From Planctomycetes bacterium GWF2_50_10 (GTDB lineage Bacteria > Planctomycetota > Phycisphaerae > Sedimentisphaerales > GWF2-50-10), in the NCBI GenBank assembly GCA_001824635.1, contig MHYB01000018.1:1-6532 (forward strand): 6,532 nucleotides of DNA. Direction: 5' to 3'. Position numbers and translations under genes: made by a program. Below the pieces are notes generated by a model, which ran no database searches, was not told the origin of the DNA, and saw only the letters and a list, made by a program, of their open reading frames with translations. Every line of letters starts with the position of its first letter. Positions within the stretch are counted from its first letter, which is position 1. Below are positions 1 through 5,942 of the stretch, in pieces.

Positions 1-2
1 AG

Positions 3-95
3 GGAAAAGATGAACGGCTGAATCTGAAGAAAGAAGAAAGGAACCTTACGTCAAAACCACATGATCGAAAATGGACTCGGTTGCGGGATCGCTAA
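3..95 (+). CDS. Possible 3' end of an upstream gene (partial)
   Basis: An open frame enters from the left edge of the window and stops at TAA 93-95, giving 30 residues. The tail is strongly charged, rich in Lys, Arg and Glu (for example LNLKKEER), as is common for soluble protein C-termini. No domain can be recognised and the frame is too short for a firm coding call. A competing short frame, ATG 61 to TGA 105, has no ribosome binding site. The start and function lie outside the window. Confidence 0.25.
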   Translation, partial: GKDERLNLKKEERNLTSKPHDRKWTRLRDR

Positions 96-177
96 CAACA
101 GGTGAGGACATTCTGGAAGATATCCCTTTTTAACGTACTGACCAATCACGATTTCAGTATTGTCACTTTTGAGGCAC

Positions 178-279
178 ATGACCATGAAATTTTTTCACAC
201 AACCAAATGCATGTTAATTGTTTTGACAGCCATTCTGTTTACCATTACTTGCACCTGAATAACCAGCGCCGATACGAAG
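178..279 (+). other. Signal-peptide segment interrupted by in-frame TGA, belongs to the gene at 280-1017
   Basis: In the same frame as the 280-1017 gene, two ATGs (178 and 184) follow a GAGG motif at 170-173. The ATG at 184 is 10 nt from it. The translation from 184 is MKFFHTTKC, then a hydrophobic stretch MLIVLTAILFTITC, then Thr, a TGA stop at 256-258, and ITSADTKVF running into the downstream frame. A short basic N-terminus, a hydrophobic core and a small-residue site (TSA before Asp, or the Cys as a poor lipobox) are the layout of an export signal. The TGA falls between the hydrophobic core and the cleavage region. The simplest reading is a nonsense mutation or a base-call error in a secreted or lipoprotein gene. 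Confidence 0.55.
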
Positions 280-1017
280 GTGTTTAGTGGAAAATCAACA
301 TCAATAACTCTCGAAAAATCCTGCAAAGAGCAATCTGAAAATGTTGAGATCAAGCTTGTGCTTGAAAATGATTCCGAAGGCAAATCATCAGGCTTATTTT
401 ATGGCAAAGGAACGAGCTCGGCAGAGTTCCGCTCTGTCGCTCCGTTACGCTATGAAGTTATTTATCCCGAGGCCAGCTACAACAAATTACCGGCATCGCA
501 TATGGAGCTGATACCTGTGGAGGGTGGTTATCGTGCTGTCATAAGGGATCACATCCCTGAGGATAAGGAATTGAGAGAGAGTACGTGTTACTTCGAAAAG
601 ATGGAGGTAATTTTAAAGCCACTAGATGAACCCGTCGATAGTGTCAAGGCTCGGGCAAAGGATCTCTTATCAGCGGAGTACATCATGACGGAAGGTTTTC
701 ATCTTATATTTAACAAAAATGAATTTCGAGCAGCTGAAGCCTTAGGATATAAAGCCCTGCCTATATTGGAGCGATTATACGGGAAATTGATCAAAGAGGC
801 ATTTTACGCGGATGCAATAATTTCGTTAGCCTTAATGGGGTTGGAACGTTTTGACGAAGCACTGAATATCATAGCGCCATACCATAAAGTATTACCAGAT
901 GACAAAATACTCAAGGAGCTTGAAGAATTACTACAAAAATCAAAGAAGGAACAGGACGATCTCTTCCGATATGATCCGGACAGCAAAGAGGACATAGATT
1001 TGGATCCGCTGGCGTAG
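280..1017 (+). CDS. Hypothetical, probably exported protein with helical TPR-like C-terminal half
   Basis: This is a 245-residue open frame whose first usable codon is a GTG at 280. That GTG has GAAG directly against it and no properly spaced ribosome binding site, so it is unlikely to be the natural start; the frame continues upstream through a TGA into a signal peptide starting at 184. Residues 1-110 look like beta structure (alternating residues in VEIKLVLEN, RYEVIYPEA, GYRAVIRDH). From about residue 120 the protein is helical, with TPR-like features: AAEALGYKALPILERLYG, then AIISLALMGLERFDEALNI, then LKELEELLQKSKKEQDD. The C-terminus is very acidic (DPDSKEDIDLDPLA). I do not recognise a named family. 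If the upstream stop is real, the gene would make an unexported or no product and should be counted as a pseudogene. It points toward the WYL remnant and is convergent with the phosphoesterase operon. Confidence 0.7.
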   Translation: MFSGKSTSITLEKSCKEQSENVEIKLVLENDSEGKSSGLFYGKGTSSAEFRSVAPLRYEVIYPEASYNKLPASHMELIPVEGGYRAVIRDHIPEDKELRESTCYFEKMEVILKPLDEPVDSVKARAKDLLSAEYIMTEGFHLIFNKNEFRAAEALGYKALPILERLYGKLIKEAFYADAIISLALMGLERFDEALNIIAPYHKVLPDDKILKELEELLQKSKKEQDDLFRYDPDSKEDIDLDPLA

Positions 1018-1063
1018 AAGTGTGGGACCACCCACCGTGGGCTCGTAATTCAAAAAGTGTTGT

Positions 1064-1409
1064 CCTAATTTTTTCGTTACGGAAGATAATTTTGTTTATC
1101 CGAAGGATTTTGATTTGGAAGTCCTGCTGCAGCAGTCATTCGGGATGGTTTATGACGACCCGCTCGAAGTCACGATCCGTTTTTCTGCCGGGCAAGCCCG
1201 CTACATTCGAGAGCGGCAATGGGCCAAGGAGCAGAAGATCACCGACCGCAAGGATGGTTCGATCGAGTTATGGATGAAAACATCGGGTTGGTATGATGTT
1301 GAAGAAGTGGATTCTTTCGTTTGGATCGGATGCGTATGTGATTTCCCCGGAGAGCTTGCGGGATGACCTGAAGGAAGAGGCTGAAGCTGTTTTGAATTCA
1401 TATGAATAG
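1064..1409 (+). pseudogene. WYL-domain transcriptional regulator, C-terminal remnant with frameshift
   Basis: The frame through 1073-1307 reads VTEDNFVYPKDFDLE, LLQQSFGMVYDDP, LEVTIRFSAGQARYIRERQW, then a segment ending SGWYDVEE. Order and motifs match the end of the WYL domain and the C-terminal extension (WCX) of WYL regulators, where RFSxxxARYIRERQW and SGWYEVxxWxLSFG are typical. At 1307 the frame breaks. Removing one G restores WILSFGSDAYVISPESL, RDDLKEEAEAVLNSYE and TAG at 1407-1409, exactly the expected ending of the family. Upstream the frame is closed by TAA at 1046-1048, and no HTH or first half of the WYL domain is present. So only about the last 115 of the roughly 300 or more residues usual for such regulators survive. 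WYL regulators often control phage-defence loci; whether this one ever controlled the neighbouring genes is unknown. Confidence 0.8.
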
Positions 1410-1495
1410 TTTGAGGCACCGGGATTCCGATATGATCAACATAATAACCAGCTTTCAAAGTCACACACCTGCCAGATTTCACTGGTCTTGGTCAG

Positions 1496-1918
1496 TCAAC
1501 ATTGCAGTTGGTAGTCAAGGTACCCCCTGACACGTTTTAACCCGTCAAACCCTTCCTTCATGATCTCAATTGGCGACTTGTCGCCGAAGGCCTGATTCTG
1601 AAATGAGACCCAAGAGTAAACCAGGTCTCGGTTGTACGGGTAAAGTATCCGCAGATTTTTGTGAATCCCCAGCAGGGTGGCGACCCGATCGTACATCTCT
1701 TCGTCATCACCTATACATCTTCCGGACCGGTAGCGGCGAATACTGCCGAGTGACCGATTGAGAAGAGCAGCCTGATCGGTATAATTGATCTGCCATAGAT
1801 CGAAGAGTCGCATCATCATTTCCGTCAGGGCTGTCCTGCATTCTCTGCTATGAATATTGCCGGTGTTGCCAATCAGGCTTCCGTCTAAATCAAATGACGC
1901 CATTCTGTCCTTTTGCAT
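1496..1918 (-). CDS. Orphan antitoxin-like protein, Xre/MbcA/ParS family (DUF2384-type C-terminus)
   Basis: The product is 140 residues from ATG 1918, which has GGAG at 1924-1927, 5 nt away. An ATG at 1903 with AAGGA before it is an alternative, and a TTG at 1933 lacks support. Residues about 30-75 (MRLFDLWQI, ALLNRSLGSIRRYRSG) look like an Xre-type helix-turn-helix. The C-terminal part, NRDLVYSWVSFQNQAFGDKS then PIEIMKEGFDGLKRVRGYLD, fits the MbcA/ParS toxin-binding domain, whose signature is an FGxxSPxxxM core and a final helix ending in a YL pair. In known RES-Xre systems the antitoxin sits next to a RES-domain NAD-degrading toxin. No RES gene is visible here; the adjacent upstream gene is a phosphoesterase, overlapped by 34 nt. 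It may be an orphan left after toxin loss, or a regulator co-translated with the phosphoesterase operon. Confidence 0.78.
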   Translation of the reverse strand: MQKDRMASFDLDGSLIGNTGNIHSRECRTALTEMMMRLFDLWQINYTDQAALLNRSLGSIRRYRSGRCIGDDEEMYDRVATLLGIHKNLRILYPYNRDLVYSWVSFQNQAFGDKSPIEIMKEGFDGLKRVRGYLDYQLQC

Positions 1919-2574
1919 TTTGTCTCCACACAACCCAATTTGTTAACGGCAGTATCAAATATCCAGCACGATTCATCGTAATTGGTAGTGTCCAGCGCAA
2001 TATAATTATCTCCCACAATCGGGTGGGTATGCTCCACATGCCCGAATATTTGCTTTATGTTATAAGCCAGCAGATTCCCTTCCACAAAAAGGCAATAGTT
2101 GAATTCAAGGATTCTCTGATAGGCATATTTTGCACGACGATTCAACAACCGATCTTTCAGGTACAATTCCCAGCTCATGTTAAACATATCTGCCAATTTG
2201 GTGACATCACTCAGCTGTTCAGTGTAATCACTCACTACTCCGGAATGAGTGCAGAGCCAATTATCTACAGCATATGCGACCTTGAAACGGCCAAGATTTG
2301 CTTCAAGTATGTTCTGAAGAGCTTCGGCATGTTCGGGTTTATATCCGGGAAAACGAAAGAGGGGGTTTTTCAGATAATGGCACTCATGGTTGCCAAGCAG
2401 CAGCACGGATTCAGAATTCATAAGCAGACTCAGGCACTCAAGTTGCCGATCGACAGGTTCTGAATAGCTGTCCAGGTAATCGCCCAAGGCTACATGTTCT
2501 TCTTCCGGTTTATAAGCCAGAAACGCCTTCACCTTCTCCACATCACCGTGTATGTCCCCAACAATTATCGCCAT
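1885..2574 (-). CDS. Metallophosphoesterase, PPP-like (last enzyme of the array)
   Basis: The product is 229 residues of the calcineurin-like superfamily. Visible motifs are GDIHGD (D7, H9), LGDYLDS (D32), LGNHE (N62, H63, E64), CTHSG (H110) and IFGHVEH (H179), which supply the usual two-metal site. The N-terminus MAIIVGDIHGDVEKVKAFLA is nearly the same as that of the enzyme encoded at 3347-4195. The two also share the xVAYxVDxWLCTHxGV block and the KQIFGH region, so they are paralogues. The PPP subgroup contains protein phosphatases and diadenosine-tetraphosphate hydrolases; the substrate here cannot be read from sequence. It starts 2 nt after the previous stop and has only a weak ribosome binding site, so translation is probably coupled. 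Its 3' end overlaps the antitoxin-like gene. It lacks the roughly 50-residue middle insertion of its paralogue. Confidence 0.88.
   Translation of the reverse strand: MAIIVGDIHGDVEKVKAFLAYKPEEEHVALGDYLDSYSEPVDRQLECLSLLMNSESVLLLGNHECHYLKNPLFRFPGYKPEHAEALQNILEANLGRFKVAYAVDNWLCTHSGVVSDYTEQLSDVTKLADMFNMSWELYLKDRLLNRRAKYAYQRILEFNYCLFVEGNLLAYNIKQIFGHVEHTHPIVGDNYIALDTTNYDESCWIFDTAVNKLGCVETKCKRTEWRHLI
1924..1927 (-). promoter_or_regulatory. Ribosome binding site for the antitoxin-like gene, inside the phosphoesterase gene
   Basis: GGAG on the minus strand lies 5 nt before the ATG at 1918, within the 3' end of the 1885-2574 phosphoesterase. This fits coupled translation of the two overlapping genes. 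Confidence 0.5.
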
Positions 2575-2576
2575 GA

Positions 2577-3335
2577 TTAAAGATAACTCGACAATCGCCG
2601 TACTCTATCGAAATGGCAATTGAACTTGCCTACCTGTGCATTGATATGAAAATGCCCAAAATGCCATGTTCTGAAAGTGAGTTTTTCATGCAACTCCTGG
2701 AGCATGATCTCGGTCGGATCCGGAGGCCGGCTTGACTGCAAGAAGTGATGACGCTGACTCAAAGGACATGTATGGGTAATAACGTGGTCGACCGTCCAGT
2801 TCACTATTTCCAAGTTGCGGCACGCATTATCAAAATCCTCTTTTGATGGTATCTCTTCCGGCCACCAGTCCTTCCCCTCAACCCGCGGCGGAACCTTATC
2901 AAAACCCCCGCCCCAGGCAAGTGAAGGAATTTTCAGACCCAATCGGTCATGGCTGTTCGCCCCGCCAAATGCCAGAAAGGTCTCCTCTTCAATCGTGAAT
3001 ATTTCTCCACGCTTTAGGTAAAAGACATTTTTCCTGATCTGGTAGGCTTTCCCGCCATGGATTTCCACCAAAGGAAACTCGCCGCCAAAGAGCCGCGCAA
3101 AGTTTTCATGGTTGCCATCCACAGCAAGCCACTGAACCCGCTGGCGCAGCCTGGACTCAAGGAAGTAGTCTTCTTCACGCCTGTGCCTGATATTGGTGTG
3201 GTAGTCGTGCCACCAGACACCGCCGAAGTCGCCGGTGCAAAGGACAATATCCCCTTCTTTGGCCGGGCTGAATTTCTTTCCTGACACATGATATGCGGAC
3301 GCTCCACCGTGGAGATCGCCGGTAACATAAACCAC
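2577..3335 (-). CDS. Metallophosphoesterase, distinct subfamily
   Basis: The product is 252 residues from a GTG start supported by a strong AAAGGAGGT 5 nt upstream. Metal-site motifs run in order: TGDLHGG (D7, H9), CTGDFGGVW (D36), DGNHENF (N75, H76, E77), ITHTCP (H188) and HFGHFHIN (H228, H230). The GHxH ending places it with classical calcineurin-like phosphoesterases, in contrast to the PPP-like GHTP endings of its neighbours. Tryptophan- and glycine-rich stretches (GVWWHDYH, LAWGGGFD, GKDWWPEE) are characteristic of this protein but I cannot assign a function from them. There is no signal peptide, so it is probably cytoplasmic. The preceding gene stops at 3347, and its TAA overlaps the ribosome binding site of this gene, which suggests translational coupling within one transcript. 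Confidence 0.87.
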   Translation of the reverse strand: MVYVTGDLHGGASAYHVSGKKFSPAKEGDIVLCTGDFGGVWWHDYHTNIRHRREEDYFLESRLRQRVQWLAVDGNHENFARLFGGEFPLVEIHGGKAYQIRKNVFYLKRGEIFTIEEETFLAFGGANSHDRLGLKIPSLAWGGGFDKVPPRVEGKDWWPEEIPSKEDFDNACRNLEIVNWTVDHVITHTCPLSQRHHFLQSSRPPDPTEIMLQELHEKLTFRTWHFGHFHINAQVGKFNCHFDRVRRLSSYL

Positions 3336-3339
3336 TGAT

Positions 3340-3348
3340 ACCTCCTTT
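3340..3348 (-). promoter_or_regulatory. Strong ribosome binding site overlapping the upstream stop codon
   Basis: On the minus strand the sequence is TAAAGGAGGT followed by ATCA and GTG at 3335. The last two bases of the TAA stop of the 3347-4195 gene are part of the AAAGGAGGT element. This near-perfect match to anti-16S sequence fixes the GTG start of the downstream phosphoesterase. Confidence 0.8.
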
Positions 3349-4195
3349 AAGTCTGTTGATCATTTACAAAACCGGCAAGCTCACGGTCATCAAGGAGATC
3401 AACAAGCTGATCTGTTCCAGTGTCGAATACCCAAATCCCTTCTTCAAAGGTGTTGAGGTTAATCCAGTTATCTGTTCTTTCCGGCCATGGCACGGGAGTA
3501 TGCCCGAATATCTGTTTGCCAACCCGTGGGCTCGGATCGGTCATTTCGCCATGTGGGTCGTACCAGAATATCCCTCCCCAATAATCATCACCGTGCCGGC
3601 ACAGCGGTATCTGGAACAATGGTCCGCGTCCGTACCGCCGCGGTCGTCCACCCTTCCCTAACGGTACAGGCACCAGTTCACGCTTGAATTGATCTTCCAG
3701 CCACGCCACGATATCACTTTGGCCGCCAGCTATCACATCAGGAGGGATGAGTTCAGCCATTTCAGGACCCACTCCGGCATGAGTACAGAGCCATCCATCT
3801 ACGGTGTATGCAACCCTCATTCTGTCCTTGTTCGCAACAAACCGGTCGGTCAGGATGTCTCTGACGGAAACATAGCCATTTAGTCTGTTAATATCCTGCA
3901 AATATGGGCTGTTATCGATATACTTCTGTTGTATGTCCTCATCAGGAAGTTCGTGCATGGTGTTGCAGTGCCACGGCATTTCTTTGGTGTACGCAAGATC
4001 GTGGTTTCCCCATAGTGTCTTTGCATCCGAGGAAAACAGCAGCTCGAGGCAGGCCAACTCATCATCCAGTGTGATGCCTTTCCTGGTACTATCGACAAGG
4101 TCACCGAGGACGATGTGTTCAGCCTCGGGTCTATACGCCAGAAATGCCCTGACTTTTTCAATATCACCGTGGATGTCGCTGATGATTATTGCCAT
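3347..4195 (-). CDS. Metallophosphoesterase, PPP-like, larger paralogue
   Basis: The product is 282 residues from the second of two adjacent ATGs. The second is 7 nt from GGG of AAAGGG and gives MAIII, matching the paralogue's MAIIV; the first ATG at 4198 would add one Met. Numbering from this start, motifs are SDIHGD (D7, H9), LGDLVDS (D32), WGNHD (N64, H65, D66), CTHAG (H139) and IFGHTPVP (H232). These are PPP-family motifs as in bacterial protein phosphatases and ApaH-like hydrolases. Residues of about 155-215 include a Gly/Arg-rich stretch (GKGGRPRRYGRGP) and GGIFWYDPHGE that the 1885-2574 paralogue lacks or has shortened. It is probably cytoplasmic. It is separated from the preceding phosphatase by a gap holding a coding-like remnant, and is tightly coupled to the next gene. 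Confidence 0.88.
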   Translation of the reverse strand: MAIIISDIHGDIEKVRAFLAYRPEAEHIVLGDLVDSTRKGITLDDELACLELLFSSDAKTLWGNHDLAYTKEMPWHCNTMHELPDEDIQQKYIDNSPYLQDINRLNGYVSVRDILTDRFVANKDRMRVAYTVDGWLCTHAGVGPEMAELIPPDVIAGGQSDIVAWLEDQFKRELVPVPLGKGGRPRRYGRGPLFQIPLCRHGDDYWGGIFWYDPHGEMTDPSPRVGKQIFGHTPVPWPERTDNWINLNTFEEGIWVFDTGTDQLVDLLDDRELAGFVNDQQT

Positions 4196-4202
4196 CATTT
4201 TT

Positions 4203-4208
4203 CCCTTT
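4203..4208 (-). promoter_or_regulatory. Ribosome binding site deciding between two adjacent ATGs
   Basis: AAAGGG on the minus strand lies 7 nt before the ATG at 4195 and 4 nt before the ATG at 4198. Spacing and alignment with the paralogue's N-terminus both favour the second ATG. Confidence 0.5.
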
Positions 4209-4219
4209 AAAGATCAGTT

Positions 4220-4363
4220 TTAGCAGTATTGCAAGGCGTTGCCAGAAACAGCGCCACCGGTTATATCCTCATAGAGCAGGAGGGGCGTTAGATACTCATT
4301 CTTTAAATATGCCTCGAGCAGCAGAGTTGTCAGGCGTTCCAGACAGGCATTCAGTTCGTGGAT
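4220..4363 (-). pseudogene. Coding-like fragment without a canonical start, in the gap between two phosphatase genes
   Basis: A 47-codon frame runs from just after a TGA (4366-4364) to TAA 4222-4220. It reads IHELNACLERLTTLLLEAYL, then KNEYLTPLLLYEDITGG, then AVSGNALQYC. Regular leucine spacing and acidic and basic pairs make it look like real, helical protein sequence. It has no ATG, GTG or TTG near its beginning. The only candidate is a CTG at 4354 whose CTGA overlaps the TGA stop of the upstream phosphatase, as ATGA overlaps do in operons, but no ribosome binding site stands before it. It is either a remnant of a lost gene or a 44-residue peptide with a rare CTG start. I recognise no family. 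Confidence 0.35.
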
Positions 4364-5097
4364 TCAATATTCTGCTGCATCAGCAACTCACGTGTATCCA
4401 TATTCAGGGCAACCAGTGCCCCACAACTGATTTCACCTTTGCTGTAACAGCCGTTGTCGAGTTTGATGTGTTTTGTAGCCAGCGACTCTTTAATTTCAAA
4501 GAGCGGAGTCACACTGTGTCCGGTTATCAGCGTTCGGCCATCGAGTTTCGTTGAATCAACCCGGTAATCCCGTGCCCAGAGCAGGTCGTTGGGAGTACTT
4601 TCTTTAATTGGGTCAGCTTTCTGGAAGTCGAGCCCTGCGTGGACTAACAGGTAATCGTCCAGCAGATATGTGAGGGGTAAAAAGGACAGGAATTTTATAT
4701 ATATTTGCGGAATTGATTCGGGAGAGTCTACCCCGAACTGTCTCAATGTCTCCCATCCTCCGTTGCCATACCAAAGGCTGCGAGTTGACGGATCGGCAAC
4801 GGCATCCAGCAGCATCTGTTCATGGTTGCCAAGCAGCGGACGAATATCGTAGTCGGAGTTATATAGCCGCAGCAGGTAATCCAGAACGCCTTTACTGTCG
4901 GGACCGCGGTCAATGTAGTCGCCCAGCAAGAATAGGGTGTCATCCGGTTCCAGTTGTATTACTTCCTCGACCATTTTCCGGAGTGTACAGATGCAGCCGT
5001 GGACGTCGCCGACAACAAAGCGCCGTCGCTTTATTGGTTGTGAAAATCTGCCGCCGGCCCATGGTTTGATTTTTTGTTCTTCAAGTTCATTGATCAA
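4351..5097 (-). CDS. PPP-family phosphatase (bacterial Ser/Thr phosphatase / ApaH-like)
   Basis: The product is 248 residues from TTG 5097. A GTG at 5106 in the same frame overlaps the AGAGG ribosome binding site and is therefore unlikely as the start; it would add three residues. Numbering from the TTG, the full PPP signature is present: VGDVHG (D31, H33), GDYIDRGPDSKGV (D60, D63, R64), LGNHE (N91, H92, E93), LLVHAGLD (H153), DLLWARD and TGHSVTP (H194). Length and motifs agree with lambda-phosphatase or PrpA/PrpB-type enzymes, which dephosphorylate proteins with Mn2+; ApaH-type dinucleotide hydrolases share the same motifs. It is probably cytoplasmic. The stop of the preceding phosphoesterase lies 14 nt before the TTG. 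Confidence 0.92.
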   Translation of the reverse strand: MINELEEQKIKPWAGGRFSQPIKRRRFVVGDVHGCICTLRKMVEEVIQLEPDDTLFLLGDYIDRGPDSKGVLDYLLRLYNSDYDIRPLLGNHEQMLLDAVADPSTRSLWYGNGGWETLRQFGVDSPESIPQIYIKFLSFLPLTYLLDDYLLVHAGLDFQKADPIKESTPNDLLWARDYRVDSTKLDGRTLITGHSVTPLFEIKESLATKHIKLDNGCYSKGEISCGALVALNMDTRELLMQQNIESTN

Positions 5098-5105
5098 TTG
5101 TGTCA

Positions 5106-5110
5106 CCTCT
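5106..5110 (-). promoter_or_regulatory. Ribosome binding site selecting a TTG start
   Basis: AGAGG on the minus strand is 8 nt from the TTG at 5097. The longer GTG candidate at 5106-5104 shares its first base with the motif, so initiation there would be sterically unlikely. Confidence 0.6.
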
Positions 5111-5111
5111 T

Positions 5112-5942
5112 TTATTTAAATGAGAGTGTTGACTCTATCTTGAAAGATATGTGTATTATTCCGCTGATCCGGGGATCACGGTATTCGGCGCCCGATGTGT
5201 ACACCTGCAGATTTGGCAGTACCCGTGCGTATCCGCCGCTATGGGTATGGCTACAATAAATCGACATGTCGATATCAGTATGCTTGAGCATGAATGCTTT
5301 GAGAACAGCTCCGGTTGCCTTGCAGCCAAAGTGAGGTAGGAAGTTGTCATCGGTATTTTGACCGAGATGCCAGCAGGCTTCCGGAAACGGCGGCACATGC
5401 AGGGCCACAATGATTTTTCTGTATCCGGCGGCAACAACGGATTTAAGTTGTTTCCTCAGAGACCGGGCGGCGGCGTCGCCCAGTTTATTCTGCACATTTA
5501 TGCGAAGCTCCTTGGTCGGTTGGCGCAATTCTTCAATATGAAAATAGTCATTGAGTACCACTGTTGAGCCAAGCGGATCCCCAAGTCGCCCGTCCGCCAA
5601 GCCTTCATGGCCGATCAGGCACGTATCGGGCGACAGCTGAATAACGCCAGATCGGGACAGCCAGACAAGATACGGGTTTTTCTTTGCAAGTCTGCCGACA
5701 TCGCTGTTCAGCTGTTTGATCGAACTGCCATAGTAATCGTGGTTTCCGAGGACGAAGTAGATCGGCATAATGAGCCTAGTCGCAAGATATTCCAGTTGGC
5801 GACAGAGTTGTCTTGCAGAGGCAATGTCTCCTGTGATCAGTATGGCATCACTGTCAGTAGATAAAATGACGTCGCAAAGTTTATTGACCTCTGTTTCGCA
5901 AACGAAGTTGAGATGCAGGTCGGTAAGCCAGGCTATTTTCAA
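5112..5942 (-). CDS. Calcineurin-like metallophosphoesterase (first enzyme of the array)
   Basis: The product is 276 residues starting with TTG at 5942, preceded by GGGAG at 5949-5953 with 6 nt spacing. The superfamily motifs are in order: LTDLHLN (D8, H10), ITGDIAS (D39), VLGNHDYYG (N67, H68, D69), IGHEGLADG (111-119), VALHVPPF (H182) and YCSHTHSGG (H232, H234). In the final motif Ser replaces the usual Gly of GHxH; both metal-binding His remain. The IGHEGLADGRLGD block between the third and fourth motifs is typical of cytoplasmic phosphoesterases of this general type, and LHVPPFPEACWHLGQ follows the active-site His. The substrate is unknown. It opens the operon, with a candidate promoter further upstream. 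Confidence 0.9.
   Translation of the reverse strand: MKIAWLTDLHLNFVCETEVNKLCDVILSTDSDAILITGDIASARQLCRQLEYLATRLIMPIYFVLGNHDYYGSSIKQLNSDVGRLAKKNPYLVWLSRSGVIQLSPDTCLIGHEGLADGRLGDPLGSTVVLNDYFHIEELRQPTKELRINVQNKLGDAAARSLRKQLKSVVAAGYRKIIVALHVPPFPEACWHLGQNTDDNFLPHFGCKATGAVLKAFMLKHTDIDMSIYCSHTHSGGYARVLPNLQVYTSGAEYRDPRISGIIHISFKIESTLSFK

Noticed and set aside
256..258. TGA as a selenocysteine codon
   Set aside because: It sits at the end of a signal-peptide core, not in a redox motif, and no convincing SECIS-like hairpin is visible directly after it; a nonsense change or sequencing error is simpler.
102..287. 61-codon frame from a GTG at 102
   Set aside because: It overlaps the signal-peptide frame in another phase, its His/Asn-rich composition looks non-coding, and its GTG has no well-placed ribosome binding site.
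1022..1041. GTGGG-ACCA-CCCAC hairpin just after the 280-1017 gene, considered as a terminator
   Set aside because: The stem is 5 bp, a second GTGGG competes for pairing, and no T-run follows, so it does not meet a Rho-independent terminator pattern.
1020..1277. 85-codon frame overlapping the WYL remnant
   Set aside because: It is rich in Ser and Arg with no domain, and is out of phase with the clear WYL C-terminal motifs.
1410..1495. Search for a bidirectional terminator between the convergent WYL remnant and the antitoxin-like gene
   Set aside because: Only a 4-bp CCAG/CTGG pairing is visible, without a T-run, so no terminator can be called.
1894..2463. 189-codon open frame on the plus strand
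   Set aside because: It lies entirely antisense to the phosphoesterase with intact catalytic motifs and has no recognisable domain or ribosome binding site; it is a shadow frame.
5104..5106. GTG as the start of the PPP phosphatase
   Set aside because: It overlaps the AGAGG ribosome binding site; the TTG at 5097 has an 8-nt spacing.
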